This document shows, in pieces, positions 26,212 through 33,420 of a stretch of 64,000 nt of DNA. A program made the position numbers and the translations under genes. The stretch's first letter is position 1. Every line of letters starts with the position of its first letter. Source of the DNA: Actinotignum schaalii_C (GTDB lineage Bacteria > Actinomycetota > Actinomycetes > Actinomycetales > Actinomycetaceae); assembly GCF_034119425.1 (NCBI RefSeq), contig NZ_JAWUEL010000006.1, forward strand, positions 1 to 64,000, written 5' to 3'. The notes below the pieces were generated by a model, which saw only the letters and a list, made by a program, of their open reading frames with translations, was not told the origin of the DNA and did no database searches.

Positions 26212-29200
26212 CTATGCCTTACGGCGCCGCGTCACCGCGAGCCCGCCGGCAAACAGCAGAAGTGCCGCAGTGCCAGCAAGACCAACGCTCGTCGCACCAG
26301 TTACCTGAAGAGTCTTCTTGACCTTCTTGGGCTTCGGTGCCGGCTTACCCGGATCGTTCGGATCCAACGGATCGGTGCCGTTCTTGATTTCGTCACCGTC
26401 GTTGATGCCGTCACCGTCGGTATCGGCCTTGTTCGGGTTGGTCGGCTTACCGTTGTTGTGCTTGCCGGTAACTTCATCACCGTCATTCACACCATCGCCA
26501 TCCGAGTCAGGGTTGAGCGGATCAGTGTTACCAGGCTTACCGTTCGGATCAGACTTATCATCCTGGAACGGGTTCTTGGTGCCATTGACCTCATCACCGT
26601 CGTTGATGCCATCACCATCAGTATCAGGGTTGTTCGGATCAGTACCGATCTTCTTCTCGTCACCATCAGTGAGTCCATCACCGTCGGTGTCCGGGTTGTT
26701 CGGATCAGTTCCGTCCTTCTTCTCATCCCCATCCGTCACGCCGTCACCATCGGTATCGGCCTTGTTCGGGTTAGTCGGCTTACCGTTGTTGTGCTTGCCG
26801 GTAACTTCATCACCGTCATTCACACCATCGCCATCCGAGTCAGGGTTGAGCGGATCAGTGTTACCAGGCTTACCGTTCGGATCAGACTTATCATCCTGGA
26901 ACGGGTTCTTGGTGCCATTGACCTCATCACCGTCATTGATACCATCACCATCAGTATCAGGGTTGTTCGGGTCGGTGCCGATCTTTTCTTCTTCGGAATC
27001 GGTCAGTCCATCACCATCAGTATCCGGATCAGTGACAGTCACCTTCGACGTATCGAAGACCTTGTCACCATCCTTGATCGTGACAGTAATCTCGTCCTTA
27101 TCCTTAGCATCCCCAGGAACCTTCACAACAACGTTCCCGTCCCCATCAAAGGAACAAGTAGCACCATTGGAAGCTTCACACGTAGCCGTATCCGGAATCG
27201 GACCATTAGCCGGATCCTTCGCAAGCGTCACATCCGCGCCAGGCTTACCATCACCATCACCCCAAGCCGGGCAACCATTATTAGAAGCCGGCCCAGCAAC
27301 CGTGGGGCACTGATCAAGCGAATCCGGGACAGTATCACCATCAGTATCCGGATCAGTGACAGTCACCTTCGACGTATCGAAGACCTTGTCACCATCCTTG
27401 ATCGTGACAGTAATCTCGTCCTTATCCTTAGCATCCCCAGGAACCTTCACAACAACGTTCCCGTCCCCATCAAAGGAACAAGTAGCACCATTGGAAGCTT
27501 CACACGTAGCCGTATCCGGAATCGGACCATTAGCCGGATCCTTCGCAAGCGTCACATCCGCGCCAGGCTTACCATCACCATCACCCCAAGCCGGGCAACC
27601 ATTATTAGAAGCCGGCCCAGCTATAGTCGGGCACTGGTCTTTCAGATCCGGAGTGCCATCGTTGTCACCGTCGGCATTGGGATCGCGCACTGTGATCGGG
27701 GCGAGGAGAATCTTTTCGCCCGTCGGGGTGGTCATTTTGACCGGGATGAGGTATTCACCAGGTTCGGCTTGGCCCTTCTTTGGCGCAAGCGAGATGGTTC
27801 CGTCCTCATTAACCGTCGCCCAGGGCTGCTGGCCAATCTTCACCTTGTTCTGGTCAACATCAGCAAGAAGGTCCGCCGGAATCTTCGCGTTATCCTCTAG
27901 AGGCGCGTACTTCGCGTCTCGCGGCTTGGTCCCGTTCTCCTTATGGAGCGGCGAAGCAACAGTCTCGGTCGTGTCGAGGTCGACCAAGGTGTGCTTGTAC
28001 TCTGGAGTGGGCTTCGCAGCGAACGCGTCCTTTGCTAGCGCAGTATCGCGCGATCCTTCAGGATAGATCGTTGCCGTGTAGATTTCGTCATGATCGAGAT
28101 CAGCCGGAACCGTGAGAGGACACGAGTTTACAACTCCCAGATTAGAGGAGTTCGAGATGCACTTATGCACCTCGTTACCCTCGGAATCCGTCCACACGAT
28201 TTCGTGACCGCTCGAGGGAACAAAACCGGTAGCCTTCGTTTCGACCGTCACGCCAGGAGCCGCAGGCTTAGTGGTCTGGTTGTATTCCAGAACCTGGAAA
28301 TCGCGATCTTCCATACGAAGGGCAAAATCCTGATCCCTAATATTGCTCATAGCGCCGTCGGTAGCATAGTCAACAACCTGGGCACCGTATTGATACAAGT
28401 TATCCGGGAAGTTATCAAGGGCGCCCCCTACTCCATCAGGAAGAACGGGAGCAACGTACATATATTCGACGTTAACGTGTCGCGACTCGAGGTTACCCTT
28501 GAGCCACGAAGCGCTCGCACCTTCGGGAACCGGATCACCGTGTTGCCCAGCATTTACTATTCCCTTGTAGCTGTAAGAGTCACCCCACAGGCCCTGGAAC
28601 TGGATGTGATAACGTCCCTGCGCATCAGTCACAGCATATGAAGTTTCAGCAATAGCACTCTTGCCCGTATCCTGCTCATACTTCGCCATAATTTCACGCT
28701 GCGCAGCTTTAAACTGCTCGCGAGTATAGCCGTTGTGATTCTTCTTCCATTCGTCGAAGAGTTTCGCGACTCCGTCTTGAACGTAAGCGCCGACCACTTT
28801 AACGCCAGGTACTGCAACATCACCAAAGCTGTCTTGGAACATGCGCACCGCCTTAGGTGCACCAAACACATTCCTCTGGTCATAGAAAACACGACCCGAA
28901 ACCCAGCCACCATTTTCCTGGTTGGTGGTTTCCTTCCAGGTGCTCTCATCCGGGAACATCTCGCTAATTTGCGGGCGCTCCTGATATGAAATATTGAAGT
29001 TCTCCGCAGCGGACTGTGGCCATGCATTCCACGTACCTACATAACGCTGCACCATCCCGTTACGAACAAATACGCCGTCGGATTCGACAAATGAATTGAC
29101 GTACTTGGTTTTATCGGGGTTATCGGACCAAATACGCAAGCCTTGCCCTGCCTGAGCTTTCCACTCATGCTCGATACCAAGTGCATCTGTCCATTTCGGA

Positions 29201-29613
29201 AGCTTGATCGAATACTTGCCATCTGCTTTGGTTTCAGTCCAATAAACTGGCGAGACAGCACCCTTAAGTTTTTTATTATTAAAGTCAACCCACTGCGCGT
29301 AAACCTTTACGCCAGCCAGTCCTTCATCACCATTATTGAAAGTAGCAATATTACCCACTCGGTCAAGAAAAACTCGGCCATATACCGAGCTTTTAATTTC
29401 ACCGAGTACACCGTCTGACCGCTCCAGCTCATAAGCTTGCGCAGAAGGAGCGCTAAACGTCGGGGTGAGACTCAGACAAAGAGCTGCAGCCGTGATACCG
29501 GCCCACAGTTTCTTACGGAGAGCACCCCCCCCCCCGCGTTCGCGTGCCAGCCGGAGTGAAAATGCCGGGTGCCGATTTGGGCGCCCCCGTGTAGTGAGAC
29601 ATCTTTTCTCCAT
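26212..29613 (-). CDS. Large sortase-anchored surface protein with calcium-type repeats; phase-variable 5' end
   Basis: This 1133-residue wall protein has a signal peptide (about residues 34-60, ending SAQA). SdrD-B-like beta modules follow (about 60-530), then a Rib-like module (about 540-640) and two near-identical 108-residue units (about 655-870). A run of thrombospondin type-3-like DTDGDG repeats reaches about 1090. The sorting signal LQVTG sits at 1102, followed by a hydrophobic helix and RRRKA. An uninterrupted G11 tract (29525-29535) lies in codons 27-30. The ATG at 29613 is in frame but has no ribosome site. A better ATG at 29602, preceded by GGAGAAAAG, is out of frame here and would be restored by losing one G. 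Function is likely adhesion or matrix binding. Confidence 0.85.
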   Translation of the reverse strand: MEKRCLTTRGRPNRHPAFSLRLARERGGGGALRKKLWAGITAAALCLSLTPTFSAPSAQAYELERSDGVLGEIKSSVYGRVFLDRVGNIATFNNGDEGLAGVKVYAQWVDFNNKKLKGAVSPVYWTETKADGKYSIKLPKWTDALGIEHEWKAQAGQGLRIWSDNPDKTKYVNSFVESDGVFVRNGMVQRYVGTWNAWPQSAAENFNISYQERPQISEMFPDESTWKETTNQENGGWVSGRVFYDQRNVFGAPKAVRMFQDSFGDVAVPGVKVVGAYVQDGVAKLFDEWKKNHNGYTREQFKAAQREIMAKYEQDTGKSAIAETSYAVTDAQGRYHIQFQGLWGDSYSYKGIVNAGQHGDPVPEGASASWLKGNLESRHVNVEYMYVAPVLPDGVGGALDNFPDNLYQYGAQVVDYATDGAMSNIRDQDFALRMEDRDFQVLEYNQTTKPAAPGVTVETKATGFVPSSGHEIVWTDSEGNEVHKCISNSSNLGVVNSCPLTVPADLDHDEIYTATIYPEGSRDTALAKDAFAAKPTPEYKHTLVDLDTTETVASPLHKENGTKPRDAKYAPLEDNAKIPADLLADVDQNKVKIGQQPWATVNEDGTISLAPKKGQAEPGEYLIPVKMTTPTGEKILLAPITVRDPNADGDNDGTPDLKDQCPTIAGPASNNGCPAWGDGDGKPGADVTLAKDPANGPIPDTATCEASNGATCSFDGDGNVVVKVPGDAKDKDEITVTIKDGDKVFDTSKVTVTDPDTDGDTVPDSLDQCPTVAGPASNNGCPAWGDGDGKPGADVTLAKDPANGPIPDTATCEASNGATCSFDGDGNVVVKVPGDAKDKDEITVTIKDGDKVFDTSKVTVTDPDTDGDGLTDSEEEKIGTDPNNPDTDGDGINDGDEVNGTKNPFQDDKSDPNGKPGNTDPLNPDSDGDGVNDGDEVTGKHNNGKPTNPNKADTDGDGVTDGDEKKDGTDPNNPDTDGDGLTDGDEKKIGTDPNNPDTDGDGINDGDEVNGTKNPFQDDKSDPNGKPGNTDPLNPDSDGDGVNDGDEVTGKHNNGKPTNPNKADTDGDGINDGDEIKNGTDPLDPNDPGKPAPKPKKVKKTLQVTGATSVGLAGTAALLLFAGGLAVTRRRKA
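26421..27000 (-). repeat. 333 bp repeat inside the TSP3-like region
   Basis: About 250 bp starting at 26421 recurs at 26754 with few differences (offset 333 bp, 111 codons). It encodes DSDGDGVNDGDEVTG-type calcium-binding loops. Identity at DNA level implies recent duplication or gene conversion. Confidence 0.8.
27010..27640 (-). repeat. 324 bp tandem duplication in the surface-protein gene
   Basis: A 324 bp unit (108 codons, including NNGCPAWGDGDGKPGADVT) occurs twice in tandem at 27010 and 27334, essentially identical for about 290 bp. Confidence 0.85.
29525..29535 (-). repeat. Poly(G)11 tract in the 5' coding region
   Basis: Eleven consecutive C on the plus strand (G on the coding strand) lie upstream of the signal-peptide core of the surface protein. 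Such tracts mutate in length by slipped-strand mispairing and switch reading frames. Confidence 0.85.
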
Positions 29614-30060
29614 TGGTAGATAATCGGATGACTTGCGGGTGCGCATATCGCCACTTAGGTGAATTATGTGAAAGAGATGCGCCTGAGCATCACCAAAACA
29701 CAATAAGTAACGCGCCACACCAGCTAAATCATTCAGAATCGTAACATAACTATAAATTGCAATTTTTGGATTTAATGAGATTTTATTAATCGCACGATTA
29801 CGATTCTGACCTGGCGTTTCACCCTAATACCCCCGCAAGGAGGGAGGGCTTTCTACCTATTTAAAGGTCTTCCGCAAGAAATTTCCCAGCAAAATATGAC
29901 GCAAATAACTATCCACCCAAGCTCCACATACACTCCACATCGACATTTAACTATATTTCAACCACGGGATAGAAACTGCCCCATTTGCATAATTAATGTA
30001 TATTCTATTAAATATCGATGGTCGCGGACTTTCATGGTTGCGCACGAACTACCACCTTAC
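29614..30060. other. AT-rich upstream region of the surface-protein gene
   Basis: No gene is seen. The stretch is markedly richer in A+T than the rest of the window. It contains an 11 bp inverted repeat, CAGAATCGTAA (29734-29744) with its complement at 29798-29808, flanking a TATAGT-like -10 on the minus strand. This is a plausible control region for the surface protein. Confidence 0.55.
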
Positions 30061-30936
30061 CTAGGCACCGATCCCGCGAACCTCTTCCAAGAACGCAAGT
30101 TCCACGCGGGTTAGTGCGCGACTCGGATCCCATACCAGGCTCGTACGCGAGCGGGTCAATGGGGCTAACGGAACGAATACTAAACCGAGCGGTGAACACC
30201 GGCCGGCCGAGCAGTCATTGATGATGGCATAACCAACCCCGGCGTCAACTAATTGTGGTGCATGGTAGACGACGTCATAAATAATTTGGCATTGATCGCC
30301 ATGGTCGTCCAACCAACGAGCCAACAGTCGATGACCCACACTATCATCCGGACAAATGAGCGGAAGGCCTTCAAGATCTTCTACAGTCACGCTTTCCTTA
30401 GCGGCAAGAGAAGACGCAGCAGGAACCAGAATCCCCCATCGATCTGCCGTTGGCAAGGAAAGCCGCTCATACCCTGCTAGATCCCAGGAATCTGGAGCGA
30501 CAGCAAAAGACAACGCGTTACTCGCAAGTTTTTGCAAAATGGTCTCTCTACGTATCCTACGTAGTGTTACACCAACGCCAGGATGCTTATCCCGCACTCG
30601 TTTAATCGCGTGAGCAACATCCATAACGGCCGCACTTTCAACGGTACCCACGACCACATGCCCACCAATATCGCCGTGTAACATGCTGAATTCTTCGACC
30701 GTACGCTGAGACAGACTAAGAATCTCTCGGGCCCTGCCCGCAAACAGCACCCCTACAGGAGTAAGCCGTATTCCGCGTCCAGACCGGTCGAGGAGCTCTT
30801 GCCCCAGTGTCTTTTCTAATTCGCGAATCTGCTTCGTAACCGAGGGCTGACTGCAGTTCAGTTCAACGGCAGCTTCTTTAATTGATCCGACCCTCGCGAC
30901 CACGACAAAGGCCTCCAGATGCTGCAGCTTCACCAC
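30061..30936 (-). CDS. LysR-family transcriptional regulator
   Basis: The 291-residue protein has an N-terminal winged HTH (LQHLEAFVVVARVGSIKEAA, then LNCSQPSVTKQIRELEKTLG) and a LysR effector domain. Either of two adjacent GTG codons (30936 or 30933) could start it; GGAGG lies just upstream, with better spacing to the second. It sits between the surface-protein control region and tRNA-fMet. No metabolic gene is divergently adjacent, so its target could be the surface-protein gene or itself. Confidence 0.88.
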   Translation of the reverse strand: MVKLQHLEAFVVVARVGSIKEAAVELNCSQPSVTKQIRELEKTLGQELLDRSGRGIRLTPVGVLFAGRAREILSLSQRTVEEFSMLHGDIGGHVVVGTVESAAVMDVAHAIKRVRDKHPGVGVTLRRIRRETILQKLASNALSFAVAPDSWDLAGYERLSLPTADRWGILVPAASSLAAKESVTVEDLEGLPLICPDDSVGHRLLARWLDDHGDQCQIIYDVVYHAPQLVDAGVGYAIINDCSAGRCSPLGLVFVPLAPLTRSRTSLVWDPSRALTRVELAFLEEVRGIGA

Positions 30937-31078
30937 ACCTCCATCAGTATGTGCATATCTTGACTTTAGTTAGTTTACTTATACTACTGAATTTCGTGAA
31001 ATCCGCGCTAGACACCTAACATCTCGAATAAATTTTCACACCAACAGCACACTCACCTCACAGAGACGAGGATCATAC

Positions 31079-31107
31079 TTGCATCATAAAGGGTGGACGT
31101 GTATAGT
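31079..31107 (+). promoter_or_regulatory. Promoter of tRNA-fMet
   Basis: TTGCAT (31079-31084) and TATAGT (31102-31107) are 17 bases apart, and transcription would begin a few bases before the tRNA. Confidence 0.7.
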
Positions 31108-31118
31108 AGAACAGTCGC

Positions 31119-31192
31119 CGCGGGGTGGAGCAGTTCGGTAGCTCGCCGGGCTCATAACCCGGAGGTCAGAGGTTCAAATCCTCTCCCCGCCA
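31119..31192 (+). tRNA. Initiator tRNA-fMet (anticodon CAT)
   Basis: A 74-base cloverleaf with anticodon CAT at 31153-31155. Initiator features are the three consecutive G:C pairs in the anticodon stem (GGG/CCC) and a non-Watson-Crick C1:C72 end pair. The D-loop reads AGCAGTTCGGTAGCT and the T-loop GGTTCAAATCC. The 3' CCA is not encoded. Confidence 0.95.
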
Positions 31193-31198
31193 CGAAAG

Positions 31199-31236
31199 AG
31201 AGTGCCTGACCAGGTAGAACACCGGTCAGGCGCTCT
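31199..31236 (+). terminator. Terminator downstream of tRNA-fMet
   Basis: A 13 bp stem with one G:T pair (AGAGTGCCTGACC with GGTCAGGCGCTCT) closes a 12-base loop directly after the tRNA. Confidence 0.7.
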
Positions 31237-31441
31237 TGTCATACCCCCCCAGCGAACGCACATTTACTTATCTACGAGTTCCCCTAAAATCTCTAGGAAA
31301 CCGGCTACGTCCGAAGTTCCTTATGACTCCTGATATGCCAGGAAGGCGGTAAGAACCTCCGGTATCTCGTACCATCCTCGTGCTTACGGCCTGTATACCC
31401 AAGCGCATCTAAACGCTGAGCATCCCGACCGGCGGGAGGAC

Positions 31442-31510
31442 GGGTATATTTTTCAAAGCTGTACTTCACATGTTGTACATGCGAAGTACAGCTCGGAAAA
31501 AGAACCCCCA
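31442..31510 (-). repeat. 70 bp palindromic dispersed repeat, copy D
   Basis: On the minus strand this reads TTTTTCCGAGCTGTACTTCG, then CATGTACAACA and AGTACAGCTTTGAAAA, near-identical to copies A and B through the core. The ACACATAGT flank is degenerate here. Confidence 0.75.
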
Positions 31511-31581
31511 CCCCGCCGGGACTGCTGTTACTCCTGTAACGAGTGGGAATCATGGGCACGCTGCTGGCCTCGCCTCACCTG

Positions 31582-33018
31582 CTACAGCACCAGCGAAGCA
31601 ATCCACCCTGCGATAAGCAGCGGGATATTGAAATGGATAAAGGTGGGGATAACCGAGTCGCGGATATGGTCATGCTGGCCGTCCGCATTGAGCCCCGCCG
31701 TCGGCCCTAAGGTGGAATCCGAGGCAGGCGAACCAGCATCTCCCAGCGCACCGGCCGTGCCGATAATCGAAACGGTGGCCAGCGGGGAGAAACCCAACGT
31801 GACACACAGGGGCACGTAGATCGCCGCAATAATCGGAAGCGTGGAGAAAGATGAACCAATCCCCATCGTCACCAACAGGCCAACAAGTAGCATGGCCAGC
31901 GAAGCCATCGCCTTATTACTCCCGAACATCGCCGCGGTAGCGTTCACAAGCGGTTCGATCTGCCCGCTCTCGCTCATCACATTCGCGAAGCCCTGGGCGC
32001 TAATCATAATAAAGCCGATAAGAGCCATCATTTTCATGCCGCCGGTGAAGACATCGTCGGCCTCGTGCAGCTTGATGGCGCGCGAAAAAATGAAAACGCA
32101 CAGACCCACCAGCGCACCCACCAGCAGCGCATCAGCATCCGAGTCCACCGCATTGAGAACCAGCTGGATCCCGAAGCACACCAGAATCGCCACCAATGAG
32201 ACCACGATGCGGTAGCGAGAAATAGCCGGGGTCGCACTAGCACCCGCGCCGCTCGCATCACCCGCGCCGTTCGCACGAGCACCCGCAGCACCCGCGCCGC
32301 TCGCACTAGCACCCGCAGCACCCGCGGCACTCGCATCTACGGCCACGTCCCGATACTCGCGCGGCTTACGATACGTCACGAATACCGCGAGCAGCAGACC
32401 GACCACCATACCCGCCGCCGGAATCGCCATCGCGCTCATCACGTTAATACCGCTCACGTCCATCCCGGCCTTCGCGATATTCCCCAGCAGAATATCGGTC
32501 AGGAAGATCTTCCCGAAACCGATAGGGAGGAACATGTACGTGGTCACCAATCCGAACGTGAGTGCACACGCCACCGCCCGCCTATCCAGACGCAGATTAT
32601 TCATAACCACCAGGAGCGGTGGGATAAGCAGCGGAATAAAAGCAATATGCACCGGGATGAGGTTCTGGCTCATCACCGCCATCGCGCAGATCCCGGCTAG
32701 CATGGCCCAGCGGGTAAAGGCACGCTTGCGAGCGCCCCTCCCGTCAGAACTGCGCAGATGGCCGAGCATCCACTGCGCCAGCAGATTCGGAAGCCCGGAA
32801 TAGGCCACCGCCATCGCGAAAGCACCGAGCAGCGCGTAGGAGAGCGCAATTTTCGCCCCGGCGCCCAGGCCTTCCTGGAAGGCCACCATGGTCCCTTCCA
32901 GGCCCATCCCGCTGAGTAAACCACCGGCGAGCGCGCCGATAAACAGAGCCAGTACCACGTGCACACGAAGTACCGCGAGGAGGAGCATCAAACAAACAGC
33001 CACCACAACAGCATTCAT
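31582..33018 (-). CDS. YuiF-like Na+/H+ antiporter family membrane protein
   Basis: The 478-residue carrier has about 12 helices. Family features include LPNLLAQWMLG early, an N-terminal antiporter-type module, and the late conserved segment GDAGSPASDSTLGPTAGL near residue 435. I placed the start at 33018 (MNAVVVAV), where similarity begins; the open frame upstream to 33306 is not protein-like. An Ala/Gly/Ser-rich linker (about residues 230-270), built from DNA-level repeats, interrupts a cytoplasmic loop. Members are annotated as Na+/H+ antiporters or amino-acid carriers, so the substrate is uncertain. Confidence 0.75.
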   Translation of the reverse strand: MNAVVVAVCLMLLLAVLRVHVVLALFIGALAGGLLSGMGLEGTMVAFQEGLGAGAKIALSYALLGAFAMAVAYSGLPNLLAQWMLGHLRSSDGRGARKRAFTRWAMLAGICAMAVMSQNLIPVHIAFIPLLIPPLLVVMNNLRLDRRAVACALTFGLVTTYMFLPIGFGKIFLTDILLGNIAKAGMDVSGINVMSAMAIPAAGMVVGLLLAVFVTYRKPREYRDVAVDASAAGAAGASASGAGAAGARANGAGDASGAGASATPAISRYRIVVSLVAILVCFGIQLVLNAVDSDADALLVGALVGLCVFIFSRAIKLHEADDVFTGGMKMMALIGFIMISAQGFANVMSESGQIEPLVNATAAMFGSNKAMASLAMLLVGLLVTMGIGSSFSTLPIIAAIYVPLCVTLGFSPLATVSIIGTAGALGDAGSPASDSTLGPTAGLNADGQHDHIRDSVIPTFIHFNIPLLIAGWIASLVL

Positions 33019-33262
33019 AAAGCTGAATATACCCAGACTGGGGCGCCCGCTGGATAAGTATCCATAAATGCGCGGCTTTTCTATTATTACTTGCACTACT
33101 GGCCGCGTGCCGCGACCGCCCTGGTGTCGTTTCGCTGCGGCTCCGTTGCCCGCGTACCGTATTTTTATCGACGACGCCGCGCAGCAATAGCCCAGCTCAA
33201 CCCATGAATAACCACTCGGGCGGCTAGCCCTTCCACCCGGCTCCCGCTCCCGGAGACGCCAA

Positions 33263-33292
33263 TGGCGGCCACCCGTTCTCGGGTGGCCGCCA
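33263..33292 (-). terminator. Hairpin terminator downstream of the UPF0182 gene
   Basis: A perfect 13 bp stem (TGGCGGCCACCCG and complement) with a TTCT loop lies past the UPF0182 stop. There is no T-run. Confidence 0.6.
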
Positions 33293-33311
33293 CGTGAGAG
33301 GAGCATGGCCG

Positions 33312-33379
33312 GGATCAGTCCCGCCGCAGGATCAGTCCCGCCGCAGGATCAGTCCCGCCGCAGGATCAGTCCCGCCGCA
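33312..33379. repeat. 17 bp tandem repeat, four perfect copies
   Basis: The unit GGATCAGTCCCGCCGCA is repeated four times without a mismatch between the UPF0182 terminator hairpin and its stop codon. Copy number is likely to vary between strains. Confidence 0.9.
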
Positions 33380-33420
33380 GGGTCAGGCCCTGCCCAGCTA
33401 CCGGGATGCCCTAAGCGGAC

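Larger units (their letters stand above)
31193..31581. other. Gap between tRNA-fMet and the antiporter gene
   Basis: No credible gene is present. It contains the tRNA terminator (31199-31236) and palindromic repeat copy D (31442-31510). An open frame across 31305-31559 exists only because of the repeat. Confidence 0.7.
33019..33420. other. Gap between UPF0182 gene and antiporter gene
   Basis: No credible gene is present. It holds a strong hairpin (33263-33292) and a four-copy 17 bp tandem repeat (33312-33379). Confidence 0.7.

Noticed and set aside
26421..27640. Possible CRISPR or mobile-element repeats
   Set aside because: They are in-frame protein repeats inside a single coding sequence.
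25879..27900. 673-residue open frame on the plus strand with repeated Val/Ile/Arg-rich units
   Set aside because: It is the antisense of the surface-protein repeats; its periodicity is a mirror of the calcium-type repeats and it has no ribosome site.
31305..31559. 84-residue minus-strand frame between tRNA-fMet and the antiporter gene
   Set aside because: It crosses palindromic repeat copy D and lacks coding features.
33019..33306. N-terminal extension of the antiporter gene to 33306
   Set aside because: The extension is Arg/Gly-rich, not membrane-like, and runs through the region upstream of the first helix.
33312..33379. Possible CRISPR array
   Set aside because: The 17 bp units are directly abutting without spacers and no cas genes are present.
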